Shown here in pieces: positions 46,412 through 52,636 of a DNA stretch of 52,636 bases. A model generated the notes under the pieces. It saw nothing but the letters and a program-made list of their open reading frames with translations. It did not search any database and was not told the DNA's origin. The DNA is from CAZZNQ01 sp964655775 (GTDB lineage Bacteria > Planctomycetota > Brocadiia > SM23-32), in assembly GCA_964655775.1 (NCBI GenBank), contig CAZZNQ010000016.1, positions 1-52,636 on the forward strand, in the 5' to 3' direction. Numbering within the stretch: position 1 is the first letter of the stretch; each line of letters begins with the position of its first letter. A program made the translations under genes and the position numbers.

Positions 46412-47470
46412 ATGGATTCCCGCGAGCGTATCCTCACCGTTTTGAACCACGAAGAACCCGACCGCGTGCCCGTGCACGACACCGTCTGGGGCGCGACCGT
46501 TGCACGCTGGCGGCAGGAGGGCTTCCCCGCCGACGCCGAACCGGCCGACTACTTCGGATACGAGATCGCCTCCATTTCCTGCGATTTCTCGCCTCGCTTC
46601 CCGATACGCACGCTGGAAGAGACCGAGGAGTTCATAGTCCAGACGACCGCCACGGGCGGCGTCCGGCGCAACTTCCGGGACATCAGCACGACGCCGGAAG
46701 TCATCGAGTGCCCCATCAAGACTCCCGAGGACTGGCCGCCTATACGCGATCGCCTCCATCCGGACGAGACACGGGCGAACTGGCAAGACCTGCGCCGACG
46801 CGTCGAGCGCGCCCGAGAGAATGGCCGGTTCGTCATGTTCAACTCCCTCTACGGCTACGATGCCTTGCAGACATACATCGCCACCGAGCGTCTCCTGATG
46901 GCTATGGCCACGGACCCCGACTGGGTGCGAGAGATGATCATGACCCTCGCCAGCCTGGCCATCGAGATGGCGAAGATGGCGATGGACCGCGGCATCGAGT
47001 TCGACGGCTTCTGGAACTTCAACGACATGGGCTACCGCAACGGCCTGCTGTTCTCGCCGGAGAGCTACCGCCGGACGCACAAAGAGGCCGACCAGATGGT
47101 CTACAGCTTCTTTCACGAACGCGGCAAGCCCGTCTTCCTGCACTCCTGCGGCAACGTGAAGGAACTGCTGCCCGAGCTCATCGAAGTTGGCCTCGACTGC
47201 CTGCAACCCCTGGAAGTCAAAGCCGGGATGGGCGTTCGCGAGCTGAAGAAGGAGTTCGGCGGCGATCTCACCTTCATGGGCGGGATCGACGTGCGGGCGA
47301 TGGCCTCCGAGGACCCGAGCGCCATCGAGAATGAGATCGCCTCGAAGCTGGAGGTGGCCAAGCGGGGCGGCGGTTACATCTACCACTCGGACCATTCGGT
47401 ACCCAAGAACGTGAGTTTCGCTCAGTACCAGCGGGTAATGGGACTGGTGCGCGAGCACGGGCAGTACTGA
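46412..47470 (+). CDS. Uroporphyrinogen decarboxylase (URO-D) family protein
   Basis: A 352-residue barrel protein of the URO-D superfamily. It opens SRERILTVLNHEEPDRVPVH, as do the methyltransferase-like members rather than true HemE. FDGFWNFNDMGYRNGLLFSP, KPVFLHSCGNVKELLPELIE and LTFMGGIDVRAM follow; the HSCG segment is the metal/thiol region of corrinoid-linked methyltransferases such as MtaA. It lacks the arginines of heme-pathway HemE at its N-terminus. Role probably methyl transfer or a sugar-related activity; it is followed after 23 bases by an oxidoreductase. Start follows GGAGACCCACG. Confidence 0.88.
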   Translation: MDSRERILTVLNHEEPDRVPVHDTVWGATVARWRQEGFPADAEPADYFGYEIASISCDFSPRFPIRTLEETEEFIVQTTATGGVRRNFRDISTTPEVIECPIKTPEDWPPIRDRLHPDETRANWQDLRRRVERARENGRFVMFNSLYGYDALQTYIATERLLMAMATDPDWVREMIMTLASLAIEMAKMAMDRGIEFDGFWNFNDMGYRNGLLFSPESYRRTHKEADQMVYSFFHERGKPVFLHSCGNVKELLPELIEVGLDCLQPLEVKAGMGVRELKKEFGGDLTFMGGIDVRAMASEDPSAIENEIASKLEVAKRGGGYIYHSDHSVPKNVSFAQYQRVMGLVREHGQY

Positions 47471-47493
47471 CCGGGAAGGGCGGGAGAACCGGC

Positions 47494-48510
47494 ATGGAGC
47501 AACTCAGGACGGCCGTCATAGGGCTGGGCACCTGGGGGCGCACACACCTGCAGGCATACCGCGACAACCCGCGAACGCGGCTGGTCGCCCTGTGCGACCG
47601 CGACGAGATGCGCCTGAGGAAGGCCGCGTCCGATTACGGAGTGCAGGCCGCGTTCACCGATCATCGCGAGTTGCTCGCGCGCGCCGACGTGGACGCCGTC
47701 TCCGTCGTCACGCCCGACTTCACCCACACCGAGATAGTCGTCGAGGCAGTGAACGCCGGTAAGGCCGTATTGGTGGAGAAGCCGCTCGCCACCACGCTGG
47801 AGGACTGCGACCGGATAGGCGATGCGTTGGCCCGCAATCCGGTGCCGTTCATGGTGGACTTTCACAACCGCTGGAATCCCGGAGTGGCCCACGTCCGAGA
47901 GCAGTTGGCATCCGGCGCCTTCGGCGAGGTGCAGATGATCTACTACCGGCTCTCGGACACAGTCTACGTGCCCACCGGGATGCTGGCGTGGGCGAGACGG
48001 TCCAGCGTGAACTGGTTCTTGGGCAGCCACTGCCTGGACACCATGCGCTGGCTGCTGGGCGACGAGATAGCGCGCGTCTACAGCGTCTCCCGGTCCAATG
48101 TCCTCAGGGCACGCGGCATAGACACGCCGGACTACTTCCTGTCGCTGATCGAGTTCCGCAGTGGCGCCCGAGCGACGCTGGAAAACTGCTGGATTCTGCC
48201 CGAGACCAGCCCCAGCCTGGTGGACTTCAAGCTGGAAGTGGTGGCCGAACGCGGCGCCTTCCACTTCGACGGCAGCCCGCACCGTTTGGTGCAGACGGAC
48301 TCGCGAGGGATGGACTGTCCCGACACCTTCATCGCTCCTCGCGTTCACGGCCGCACGGTGGGCTTCGCCGTCGAGAGCATCAGGCACTTCGCCGACAGTG
48401 TAGTGGAGGGCAGGGCGCCGATGGTGGGCTTCGGGGATGCGCGCGAGGTAACGCGCATCATCCTGGCGATCGAGCGGTCTGCCCGGGAGGGAAAGCCGGT
48501 GGACCTGTAG
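47494..48510 (+). CDS. Gfo/Idh/MocA family oxidoreductase
   Basis: A 338-residue NAD(P)-dependent oxidoreductase. LRTAVIGLGTWGRTHLQAYR is the nucleotide-binding fold, VVTPDFTHTEIVVEAVNAGK and VLVEKPLATTLEDC the family Glu-Lys-Pro motif. VNWFLGSHCLDTMRWLLGDE gives the substrate-side His region. Cytoplasmic; substrate likely a sugar or inositol derivative. It shares a transcript with the URO-D-like gene, and its start follows GGCGGGAG. It converges with the phosphatidyltransferase gene after six bases. Confidence 0.92.
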   Translation: MEQLRTAVIGLGTWGRTHLQAYRDNPRTRLVALCDRDEMRLRKAASDYGVQAAFTDHRELLARADVDAVSVVTPDFTHTEIVVEAVNAGKAVLVEKPLATTLEDCDRIGDALARNPVPFMVDFHNRWNPGVAHVREQLASGAFGEVQMIYYRLSDTVYVPTGMLAWARRSSVNWFLGSHCLDTMRWLLGDEIARVYSVSRSNVLRARGIDTPDYFLSLIEFRSGARATLENCWILPETSPSLVDFKLEVVAERGAFHFDGSPHRLVQTDSRGMDCPDTFIAPRVHGRTVGFAVESIRHFADSVVEGRAPMVGFGDAREVTRIILAIERSAREGKPVDL

Positions 48511-48516
48511 CGGAAG

Positions 48517-49089
48517 CTACTCTTGTGAGCGGAGTCCTCGCAGAGCGGCCATGCCGTAGTCCGTGAGCGACGCGGCGCAGACAAAGATGACGGCGATACT
48601 CGCCGCGTAGACGAAAACCTGCTTCTGCTGGCCCCAGTAGAGCGGCCCGGAGATGAGAACCAGGCCGCACGCTCCCTGCACCGCCGCCTTCATCTTGCCC
48701 GTATAACGCGCGCTGCCATCGCCTCCCTGCCGGATCAGGACAAGGCGAAGGTAGGCGACGCTGATATCGCGGACGGCCATGATCAGTGGAACGTAAACCA
48801 AGCAGCGGCCCATTACGGCCAGCGACCAGAACACCGTCAGGCGCGAAACGCTGTCCGAGAACGGATCGAACACCTTGCCGAACTGGCTCACTGCGTTGTG
48901 CCGGCGCGCCAGGTAGCCGTCGGCCAGGTCGGTGACCTCGATCAGGGCGACCAGCACCGTGCCGAACCAGACCGCCCATTCCTGGTTCTCCCGGCCCCAG
49001 GGCGTCAGGACGGCAACTCCCAGGCCCAGCAGCAATCGCGAGCCCGTCAGCATGTTTATTCCAAGGTGACCGTGTCGGGATCTGTCCAT
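48517..49089 (-). CDS. CDP-alcohol phosphatidyltransferase (PgsA-like)
   Basis: A 190-residue membrane enzyme that joins a CDP-diacylglycerol to an alcohol. The catalytic signature is complete: DLADGYLARRHNAVSQFGKV followed by FDPFSDS, matching D-x2-DG-x2-AR-x8-G-x3-D-x3-D. About five to six hydrophobic segments. PgsA (glycerol-phosphate acceptor) is the likeliest, but other acceptors cannot be excluded. The ribosome-binding site is weak (GAGCCCGAG). Confidence 0.9.
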   Translation of the reverse strand: MDRSRHGHLGINMLTGSRLLLGLGVAVLTPWGRENQEWAVWFGTVLVALIEVTDLADGYLARRHNAVSQFGKVFDPFSDSVSRLTVFWSLAVMGRCLVYVPLIMAVRDISVAYLRLVLIRQGGDGSARYTGKMKAAVQGACGLVLISGPLYWGQQKQVFVYAASIAVIFVCAASLTDYGMAALRGLRSQE

Positions 49090-49225
49090 TCTCGGGCTCG
49101 CATTCGGTAGAATCGCGGGGACGGTGTCGCCTGGCGCGGCGGGTATGTTTTTTCTCAGGAGAGATTAGCAGTTCCGGGGACGTCCTGCAAGCAACCGGCG
49201 CCGCCCTGCCGCATGCCCTTTTCTC

Positions 49226-49253
49226 TTGAAGCAAGGGCGCAATCTGCTATAAT
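49226..49253 (+). promoter_or_regulatory. Sigma-70 promoter of the ffh-rpsP-trmD-rplS operon
   Basis: TTGAAG, 16-base spacer, perfect TATAAT. The start near 49260 gives a leader of about 240 bases before ffh. Confidence 0.75.
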
Positions 49254-49277
49254 CCTTTGAAAGGATACGGTTTGGAC

Positions 49278-49320
49278 CGGCCGGTGGCTGTGTGGGTATG
49301 TGCCAGCCGGCCGTTGTTTT
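49278..49320 (+). terminator. Terminator-like hairpin early in the ffh leader (possible attenuator)
   Basis: CGGCCGGTGGC (49278-49288) pairs with GCCAGCCGGCCG (49302-49313) with one bulged base; a 13-base loop lies between, and TTGTTTT follows. It starts about 20 bases after the predicted transcription start, so it may stop most transcripts or release a very short RNA. The leader from 49321 to 49501 has another possible stem (AAGGAC with GTCCTT) but no named RNA family that I recognise. Confidence 0.6.
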
Positions 49321-49501
49321 CTGGGCATAGGCTCGGGGCCGCGGGAGGATTCTGACGAAGGACCGTGCTCCGGGTTCGCTTCGCCGGTCGGCCGCCGACG
49401 TCCTTGCCACCTGTCAATCCCGAGAGTGCGATGCCGACGCGCGTGCCGAGGGGTGCCGTGTCGCCGTATGTCATACATCCTGAACAGCGCTGTGACCGCC
49501 C

Positions 49502-50887
49502 GTGTTTGAGACACTCACCAATACGCTGGAAGGTTTCTTCGGAAAGCTGCGGAGCCGCCCGCGGCTGACCGAGAAGAACATCCGCGACGGCATGAAAGAG
49601 GTCCGCCTCGCGCTGCTGGAGGCGGACGTCCATTACCGCGTGGTGAAAGAGTTCACCCAGCGCGTTACGGAGCAGGCCGTCGGCGAAGAGGTCATCAGCG
49701 GCGTCAACCCCGCTCAGCAGATCGTCAAGATTGTGCACGACGAGATCGAGGCGCTCATGGGGCCGGTGGACGCCGAGATACCGATGAAGAAGGACGCGCC
49801 GACGGTGCTGATGGTCTGCGGGCTCCAGGGCAGCGGCAAAACCACCACCTGCGCCAAGCTGGCCCTGCACCTTCGCAAGAACTACTCGTGCAACCCGCTT
49901 CTGGCCGCCGCCGACGTTCATCGCCCTGCCGCCATCGACCAGGTGGAGACGCTGGGCCGGCAGATCGACGTGCCGGTCGTGAGCGACCGGCAGGGCGGCG
50001 CGGTGATGGTGGCGCTGCAGGCCCGGTTCCAGGCCGCGGAGAAGAACCTGGGCCCGGTCATTCTCGATACCGCCGGCCGGCTGCACGTCGACGAGGAGAT
50101 GATGGCCGAGGTGCGCGAACTCAGGGAGAAGGCCAATCCCGACATGACCTTCTTCGTGGCCGATGCGATGACCGGACAGGACGCCGTGACCAGCGCACTG
50201 GAGTTCAACCGCGTGCTGGACTACGACGGCGTGATCCTGACCAAGTTGGATGGCGACGCGCGTGGCGGCGCGGCACTCTCCATCAAGGCCGTCACCGGCA
50301 AACCGGTCATGTTCGTGGGTCTGGGCGAGAAGCTGGACCGGTTGGAGCCGTTCCATCCCGACCGGATGGCCGACCGCATACTGGGCATGGGCGACGTGGT
50401 CTCGCTGGTGGAGAAGGCGGAGCAGGCATACGAGGAGGAAGAGGCCGAGAAGCTGGAACAGAAGCTTCGGCGCGGCACCTTCGACCTGGAGGACTTCCGC
50501 AACCAGATACAGACGCTCCGCAAGATGGGACCGCTCCGCGAGATTCTCGGCCACCTGCCGTTCCTGGGCTCCAAGGTGGACCAGCTTGACCTGGACGAAG
50601 CGCAGGTGGGCCGTGTGGAGGCGATCATCAGCAGCATGACGCCCCAGGAGCGGTCGCACCCCGAGATTATCGCGGCCAGCCGACGTCGCCGCATTGCCGC
50701 CGGCAGCGGAACGGACCCGGTGGAGGTCAATCAGCTTCTTAAGCAGTTCAATCAGATGCGCAAGATGATGCGCAAGTTGAGCCGCGGCAATATGGAAGGT
50801 GCCTTCAGCGGATTGCCCGGCGGCCTGGATCAACTGGCGGGCCAGATGCCCCGCCGCCGCAAGGGCAGAGGCCCCCGGCGGAAGTGA
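49502..50887 (+). CDS. ffh: Signal recognition particle protein Ffh
   Basis: A 461-residue SRP54 GTPase that targets nascent membrane proteins. The N domain (ETLTNTLEGFFGKLRSRPRL) is followed by the G domain with CGLQGSGKTTTCAKLA, ADVHRPAAIDQ, ILDTAGRLHVDEEMM, LTKLDGDARGGAAL and VGLGEKLDRLEPFHPDRMA. The Met-rich M domain has FRNQIQTLRKMGPLREILG, then FNQMRKMMRKLSRGNM, ending in a basic tail. GTG start at 49502. First gene of an operon with rpsP, trmD and rplS. Confidence 0.97.
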   Translation: MFETLTNTLEGFFGKLRSRPRLTEKNIRDGMKEVRLALLEADVHYRVVKEFTQRVTEQAVGEEVISGVNPAQQIVKIVHDEIEALMGPVDAEIPMKKDAPTVLMVCGLQGSGKTTTCAKLALHLRKNYSCNPLLAAADVHRPAAIDQVETLGRQIDVPVVSDRQGGAVMVALQARFQAAEKNLGPVILDTAGRLHVDEEMMAEVRELREKANPDMTFFVADAMTGQDAVTSALEFNRVLDYDGVILTKLDGDARGGAALSIKAVTGKPVMFVGLGEKLDRLEPFHPDRMADRILGMGDVVSLVEKAEQAYEEEEAEKLEQKLRRGTFDLEDFRNQIQTLRKMGPLREILGHLPFLGSKVDQLDLDEAQVGRVEAIISSMTPQERSHPEIIAASRRRRIAAGSGTDPVEVNQLLKQFNQMRKMMRKLSRGNMEGAFSGLPGGLDQLAGQMPRRRKGRGPRRK

Positions 50888-50927
50888 AGCCGACTCATCT
50901 CTGTCGTAAAGGACACGGAACGAAGGA

Positions 50928-51176
50928 ATGGTAAGAATCAGACTGGCGAGATTCGGACGCAAGAACAAGGCCTACTGGCGCATCGGCGCATTCGACGCGC
51001 ACACGCGGCGTGACGGCCGCCCGATCGAGTACCTGGGCTCCTACGATCCCCACAAGACGAAGGACGAGGAGAAGGTCCAACTCGACCGCGAGCGCGTCGA
51101 GTACTGGCTGAGCAAGGGCGCCCAGCCGACGGAGACAGTGGCCAGCCTGCTGAAAAAGGCCGGCATCGGCGTGTAG
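50928..51176 (+). CDS. rpsP: 30S ribosomal protein S16
   Basis: An 82-residue S16: MVRIRLARFGRKNKAYWRIG, RRDGRPIEYLGSYDP and ERVEYWLSKGAQPTETVASL are standard. ATG at 50928 follows AAGGA closely. It lies 40 bases after ffh. Confidence 0.97.
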   Translation: MVRIRLARFGRKNKAYWRIGAFDAHTRRDGRPIEYLGSYDPHKTKDEEKVQLDRERVEYWLSKGAQPTETVASLLKKAGIGV

Positions 51177-51227
51177 CATCGGCCCCCAGCATGCCGGACC
51201 GACGGGCCGGTCGCAGGAGGTGCGGCG

Positions 51228-51953
51228 TTGACAGATAGAGCTCCCGCGACCCTCACCGTGGACGTGCTCACGCTCTTTCCGGAGGTCTTCGGGCCGTTCC
51301 TGCGGTCCAGCATGCTTGGCATCGCGGAAGAAAAGGGACTCGTAACCTACCGCCTGCACGACATCCGGGACTACAGCCCCGACAAGCACCATAAGGTGGA
51401 CGACCGCCCCTACGGAGGCGGACCCGGCATGGTGATCCGATGCGAACCCGTGTTCGCGTGCTTTGAGGCCGTTCGGGCGATGGACGCCGAACCCGGCCGG
51501 TTGCTGATGCTGACGCCTCAGGGCCGGCGGTTCGACCAGGAAATGGCCCGCGAGCTCAGCCGCGAGAGCCGGCTGATGCTGCTCTGCGGGCATTACGAGG
51601 GCTTTGACGAGCGCATCAGACAAGGGCTGGACGGCGAGGAAGTGTCCGTAGGAGACTACGTTCTGAGCGGCGGCGAGTCCGCTGCCATGGTCATGATCGA
51701 CGCCGTGGCCAGGCTGGTGCCGGGCGTGCTCGGGCACGACGAATCGGCGTCGAGCGACAGCTTTGCGGAAGGACTGCTCGAGTACCCGCACTACACGCGC
51801 CCGCCGGAGTTCCGGGGCATGAGGGTGCCGGACGTGCTTCTGAGCGGCAATCACAAAGAGATACGGGAGTGGCGGGGGCAGCAGGCGCTGAAGCGCACCC
51901 GACAGAGACGAGCGGACCTGCTCGAACCGAAATGCAAGGACAAGGAGTCTTGA
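51228..51953 (+). CDS. trmD: tRNA (guanine-N1)-methyltransferase
   Basis: A 241-residue SPOUT knot methyltransferase modifying G37 of tRNA. DVLTLFPEVFGPFLRSSMLG, DDRPYGGGPGMVIRCEPV, LMLLCGHYEGFDERI and SVGDYVLSGGESAAMVMIDA are hallmark motifs. TTG start at 51228 with AGGAGG upstream. The gene for RimM, usually between rpsP and trmD, is absent: only 51 bases separate them. Confidence 0.96.
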   Translation: MTDRAPATLTVDVLTLFPEVFGPFLRSSMLGIAEEKGLVTYRLHDIRDYSPDKHHKVDDRPYGGGPGMVIRCEPVFACFEAVRAMDAEPGRLLMLTPQGRRFDQEMARELSRESRLMLLCGHYEGFDERIRQGLDGEEVSVGDYVLSGGESAAMVMIDAVARLVPGVLGHDESASSDSFAEGLLEYPHYTRPPEFRGMRVPDVLLSGNHKEIREWRGQQALKRTRQRRADLLEPKCKDKES

Positions 51954-51955
51954 CG

Positions 51956-52363
51956 ATGGCGGAACAAGGCGAACAGCTAAAGGGCGACGACCTGCTGCGC
52001 AACATCGAGCAGGCGCATATGAAGGACGATATCCCCGCCTTCCAGGTGGGCGACACCGTGGAGGTCGGCTACCGCATTCGCGAGGGAGACAGGCAGCGAG
52101 TTCAGGTCTTCAGCGGCGTCTGCATCGCGCGCAAGGGCTCGGGCAACCGCGAGACCTTCACCGTCCGCCGCATCGTGCAGGGCGAGGGCGTTGAGCGCGT
52201 CTTTCCGCTGCACTCACCCAACATCCGCAGCATCGAAGTCTCCCGGCGAGGTCGCGTCCGTCGCGCGAAGCTGCACTACCTGCGCGGCCTGAAGGGCCGA
52301 GCCACCCGCGTGCAGGAAGACATGCGCGCTCGCAGCGAGGAAAAGAAGCAGAAGAAGAGCTGA
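51956..52363 (+). CDS. rplS: 50S ribosomal protein L19
   Basis: A 135-residue L19: IPAFQVGDTVEVGYRIREGD, QVFSGVCIARKGSGNRETFT, GVERVFPLHSPNIRSIEVSR and RAKLHYLRGLKGRA are standard. The lysine-rich C-terminal tail (EEKKQKKS) and a 25-residue N-terminal extension are mild variants. ATG at 51956 two bases after the trmD stop, with AAGGAG upstream. Confidence 0.97.
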   Translation: MAEQGEQLKGDDLLRNIEQAHMKDDIPAFQVGDTVEVGYRIREGDRQRVQVFSGVCIARKGSGNRETFTVRRIVQGEGVERVFPLHSPNIRSIEVSRRGRVRRAKLHYLRGLKGRATRVQEDMRARSEEKKQKKS

Positions 52364-52375
52364 CCGTCCGGTCAG
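52360..52375 (+). repeat. Inverted repeat at the rplS stop
   Basis: CTGACCG, two bases and CGGTCAG. No T-run; possible weak operon end signal. Confidence 0.3.
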
Positions 52376-52393
52376 TCCCCGCGGAAGAGCAGC

Positions 52394-52522
52394 CTAAGGA
52401 CGACGTATGAGTACCAACGTCAGGATGATGCTCAGCAGCAGACAGGTCACGATGGGGAAGTAGGCGCTCCACCGCCGTCCCTCCTTCGCCCTCACCGAAG
52501 GTGCCGCATCAACGCGGGACAT
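52394..52522 (-). CDS. Possible small membrane protein, DUF2905-like
   Basis: A 42-residue open frame with one membrane segment: WSAYFPIVTCLLLSIILTLV. The YFPIxTC start of the helix recalls the C-terminal helix of DUF2905 proteins, but the usual N-terminal GxLPGDI part is missing and a stop lies just upstream. AAGGG sits directly before the ATG, which is too close. It may be a short member, a remnant or chance. Confidence 0.4.
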   Translation of the reverse strand: MSRVDAAPSVRAKEGRRWSAYFPIVTCLLLSIILTLVLIRRP

Positions 52523-52545
52523 CCCTTACCGCGCCGCCCGAAGTC

Positions 52546-52574
52546 TTGACACCTGTGCGTCCCCCATCTACAAT
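52546..52574 (+). promoter_or_regulatory. tRNA-Gly promoter
   Basis: Perfect TTGACA, 17-base spacer, TACAAT, ten bases before the tRNA. Confidence 0.8.
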
Positions 52575-52583
52575 ACGCAGAGA

Positions 52584-52636
52584 GCGGGCGTAATTCAGTG
52601 GTAGAATGTCAGCTTCCCAAGCTGGACGTCGCGGGT
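52584..52636 (+). tRNA. tRNA-Gly (anticodon CCC), cut by the right edge
   Basis: Acceptor strand GCGGGCG, D arm with AGTGGTAGAAT, anticodon stem CAGC/GCTG around the loop TTCCCAA giving anticodon CCC, then variable region and the start of the T arm (GCGGGT). The 3' third lies outside the window. Confidence 0.93.

Noticed and set aside
49100..49501. SRP RNA (4.5S) before ffh
   Set aside because: The conserved GGTCAGG ... GGAAGCAGCC core is not found on either strand; only a promoter and hairpins are visible.
52158..52472. 104-codon minus-strand frame over rplS
   Set aside because: Antisense to L19; only the different short frame at 52394-52522 shows a plausible membrane segment.

Overview
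The window is high-GC chromosomal DNA. A LEPR-XLL surface protein, a PEP-CTERM protein, a pseudopilin-like protein, many secreted proteins of unknown function and several Gfo/Idh/MocA oxidoreductases point to a member of Planctomycetota or a near relative (Lentisphaerota or Hydrogenedentota are possible). That placement is inference from gene content; no rRNA is present. I see no insertion sequence, prophage or CRISPR array.

Layout. (1) 1-12.1 kb: an accessory locus of secreted proteins around a one-module NRPS-like enzyme (adenylation, carrier, thioesterase), with an acyltransferase, a sorbosone-dehydrogenase-like protein and a Gfo/Idh/MocA oxidoreductase. Two families occur twice: the edge gene and 8124-9605, and the TIM-barrel-like proteins at 3923-5215 and 9602-10819. 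(2) 12.2-17.1 kb: an M20 amidohydrolase; a cobalamin riboswitch before a pseudopilin-like protein; a sigma-54 type promoter, a second cobalamin riboswitch and an intrinsic terminator before a PEP-CTERM surface protein; then a lipase-like hydrolase. (3) 17.2-28.2 kb: a LEPR-XLL repeat protein, a nitrilase-family hydrolase, an MFS transporter and a tripartite RND efflux operon ending in a membrane methyltransferase. (4) 28.2-36.2 kb, minus strand: guaA-carA-carB plus a large secreted protein. The CarA has lost its whole glutaminase triad and the GuaA has no glutaminase domain, so two adjacent biosynthetic enzymes appear unable to take nitrogen from glutamine by themselves. (5) 36.4-40.3 kb: a thiamine-binding-type protein with a PurM/HypE-like protein, and a histidine kinase with a receiver-only regulator. 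(6) 40.4-45 kb: four-subunit pyruvate:ferredoxin oxidoreductase (alpha subunit frameshifted) and glyA. (7) 45-49.1 kb: a GGDEF-phosphoribosyltransferase fusion, a uroporphyrinogen-decarboxylase-like protein, an oxidoreductase and a CDP-alcohol phosphatidyltransferase. (8) 49.2-52.6 kb: ffh-rpsP-trmD-rplS (no rimM), a possible DUF2905-like small ORF and the start of a tRNA-Gly(CCC).

Most interesting: the degenerate CarA beside a glutaminase-less GuaA; the paired cobalamin riboswitches on surface and secretion-type genes, one with a consensus sigma-54 promoter; the GGDEF-phosphoribosyltransferase fusion; the adenylation domain lacking the usual amino-binding Asp; and an acidic Asp-Cys-Pro repeat in the LEPR-XLL protein. 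Ammonia dependence and corrinoid scavenging are inferences, not observations.
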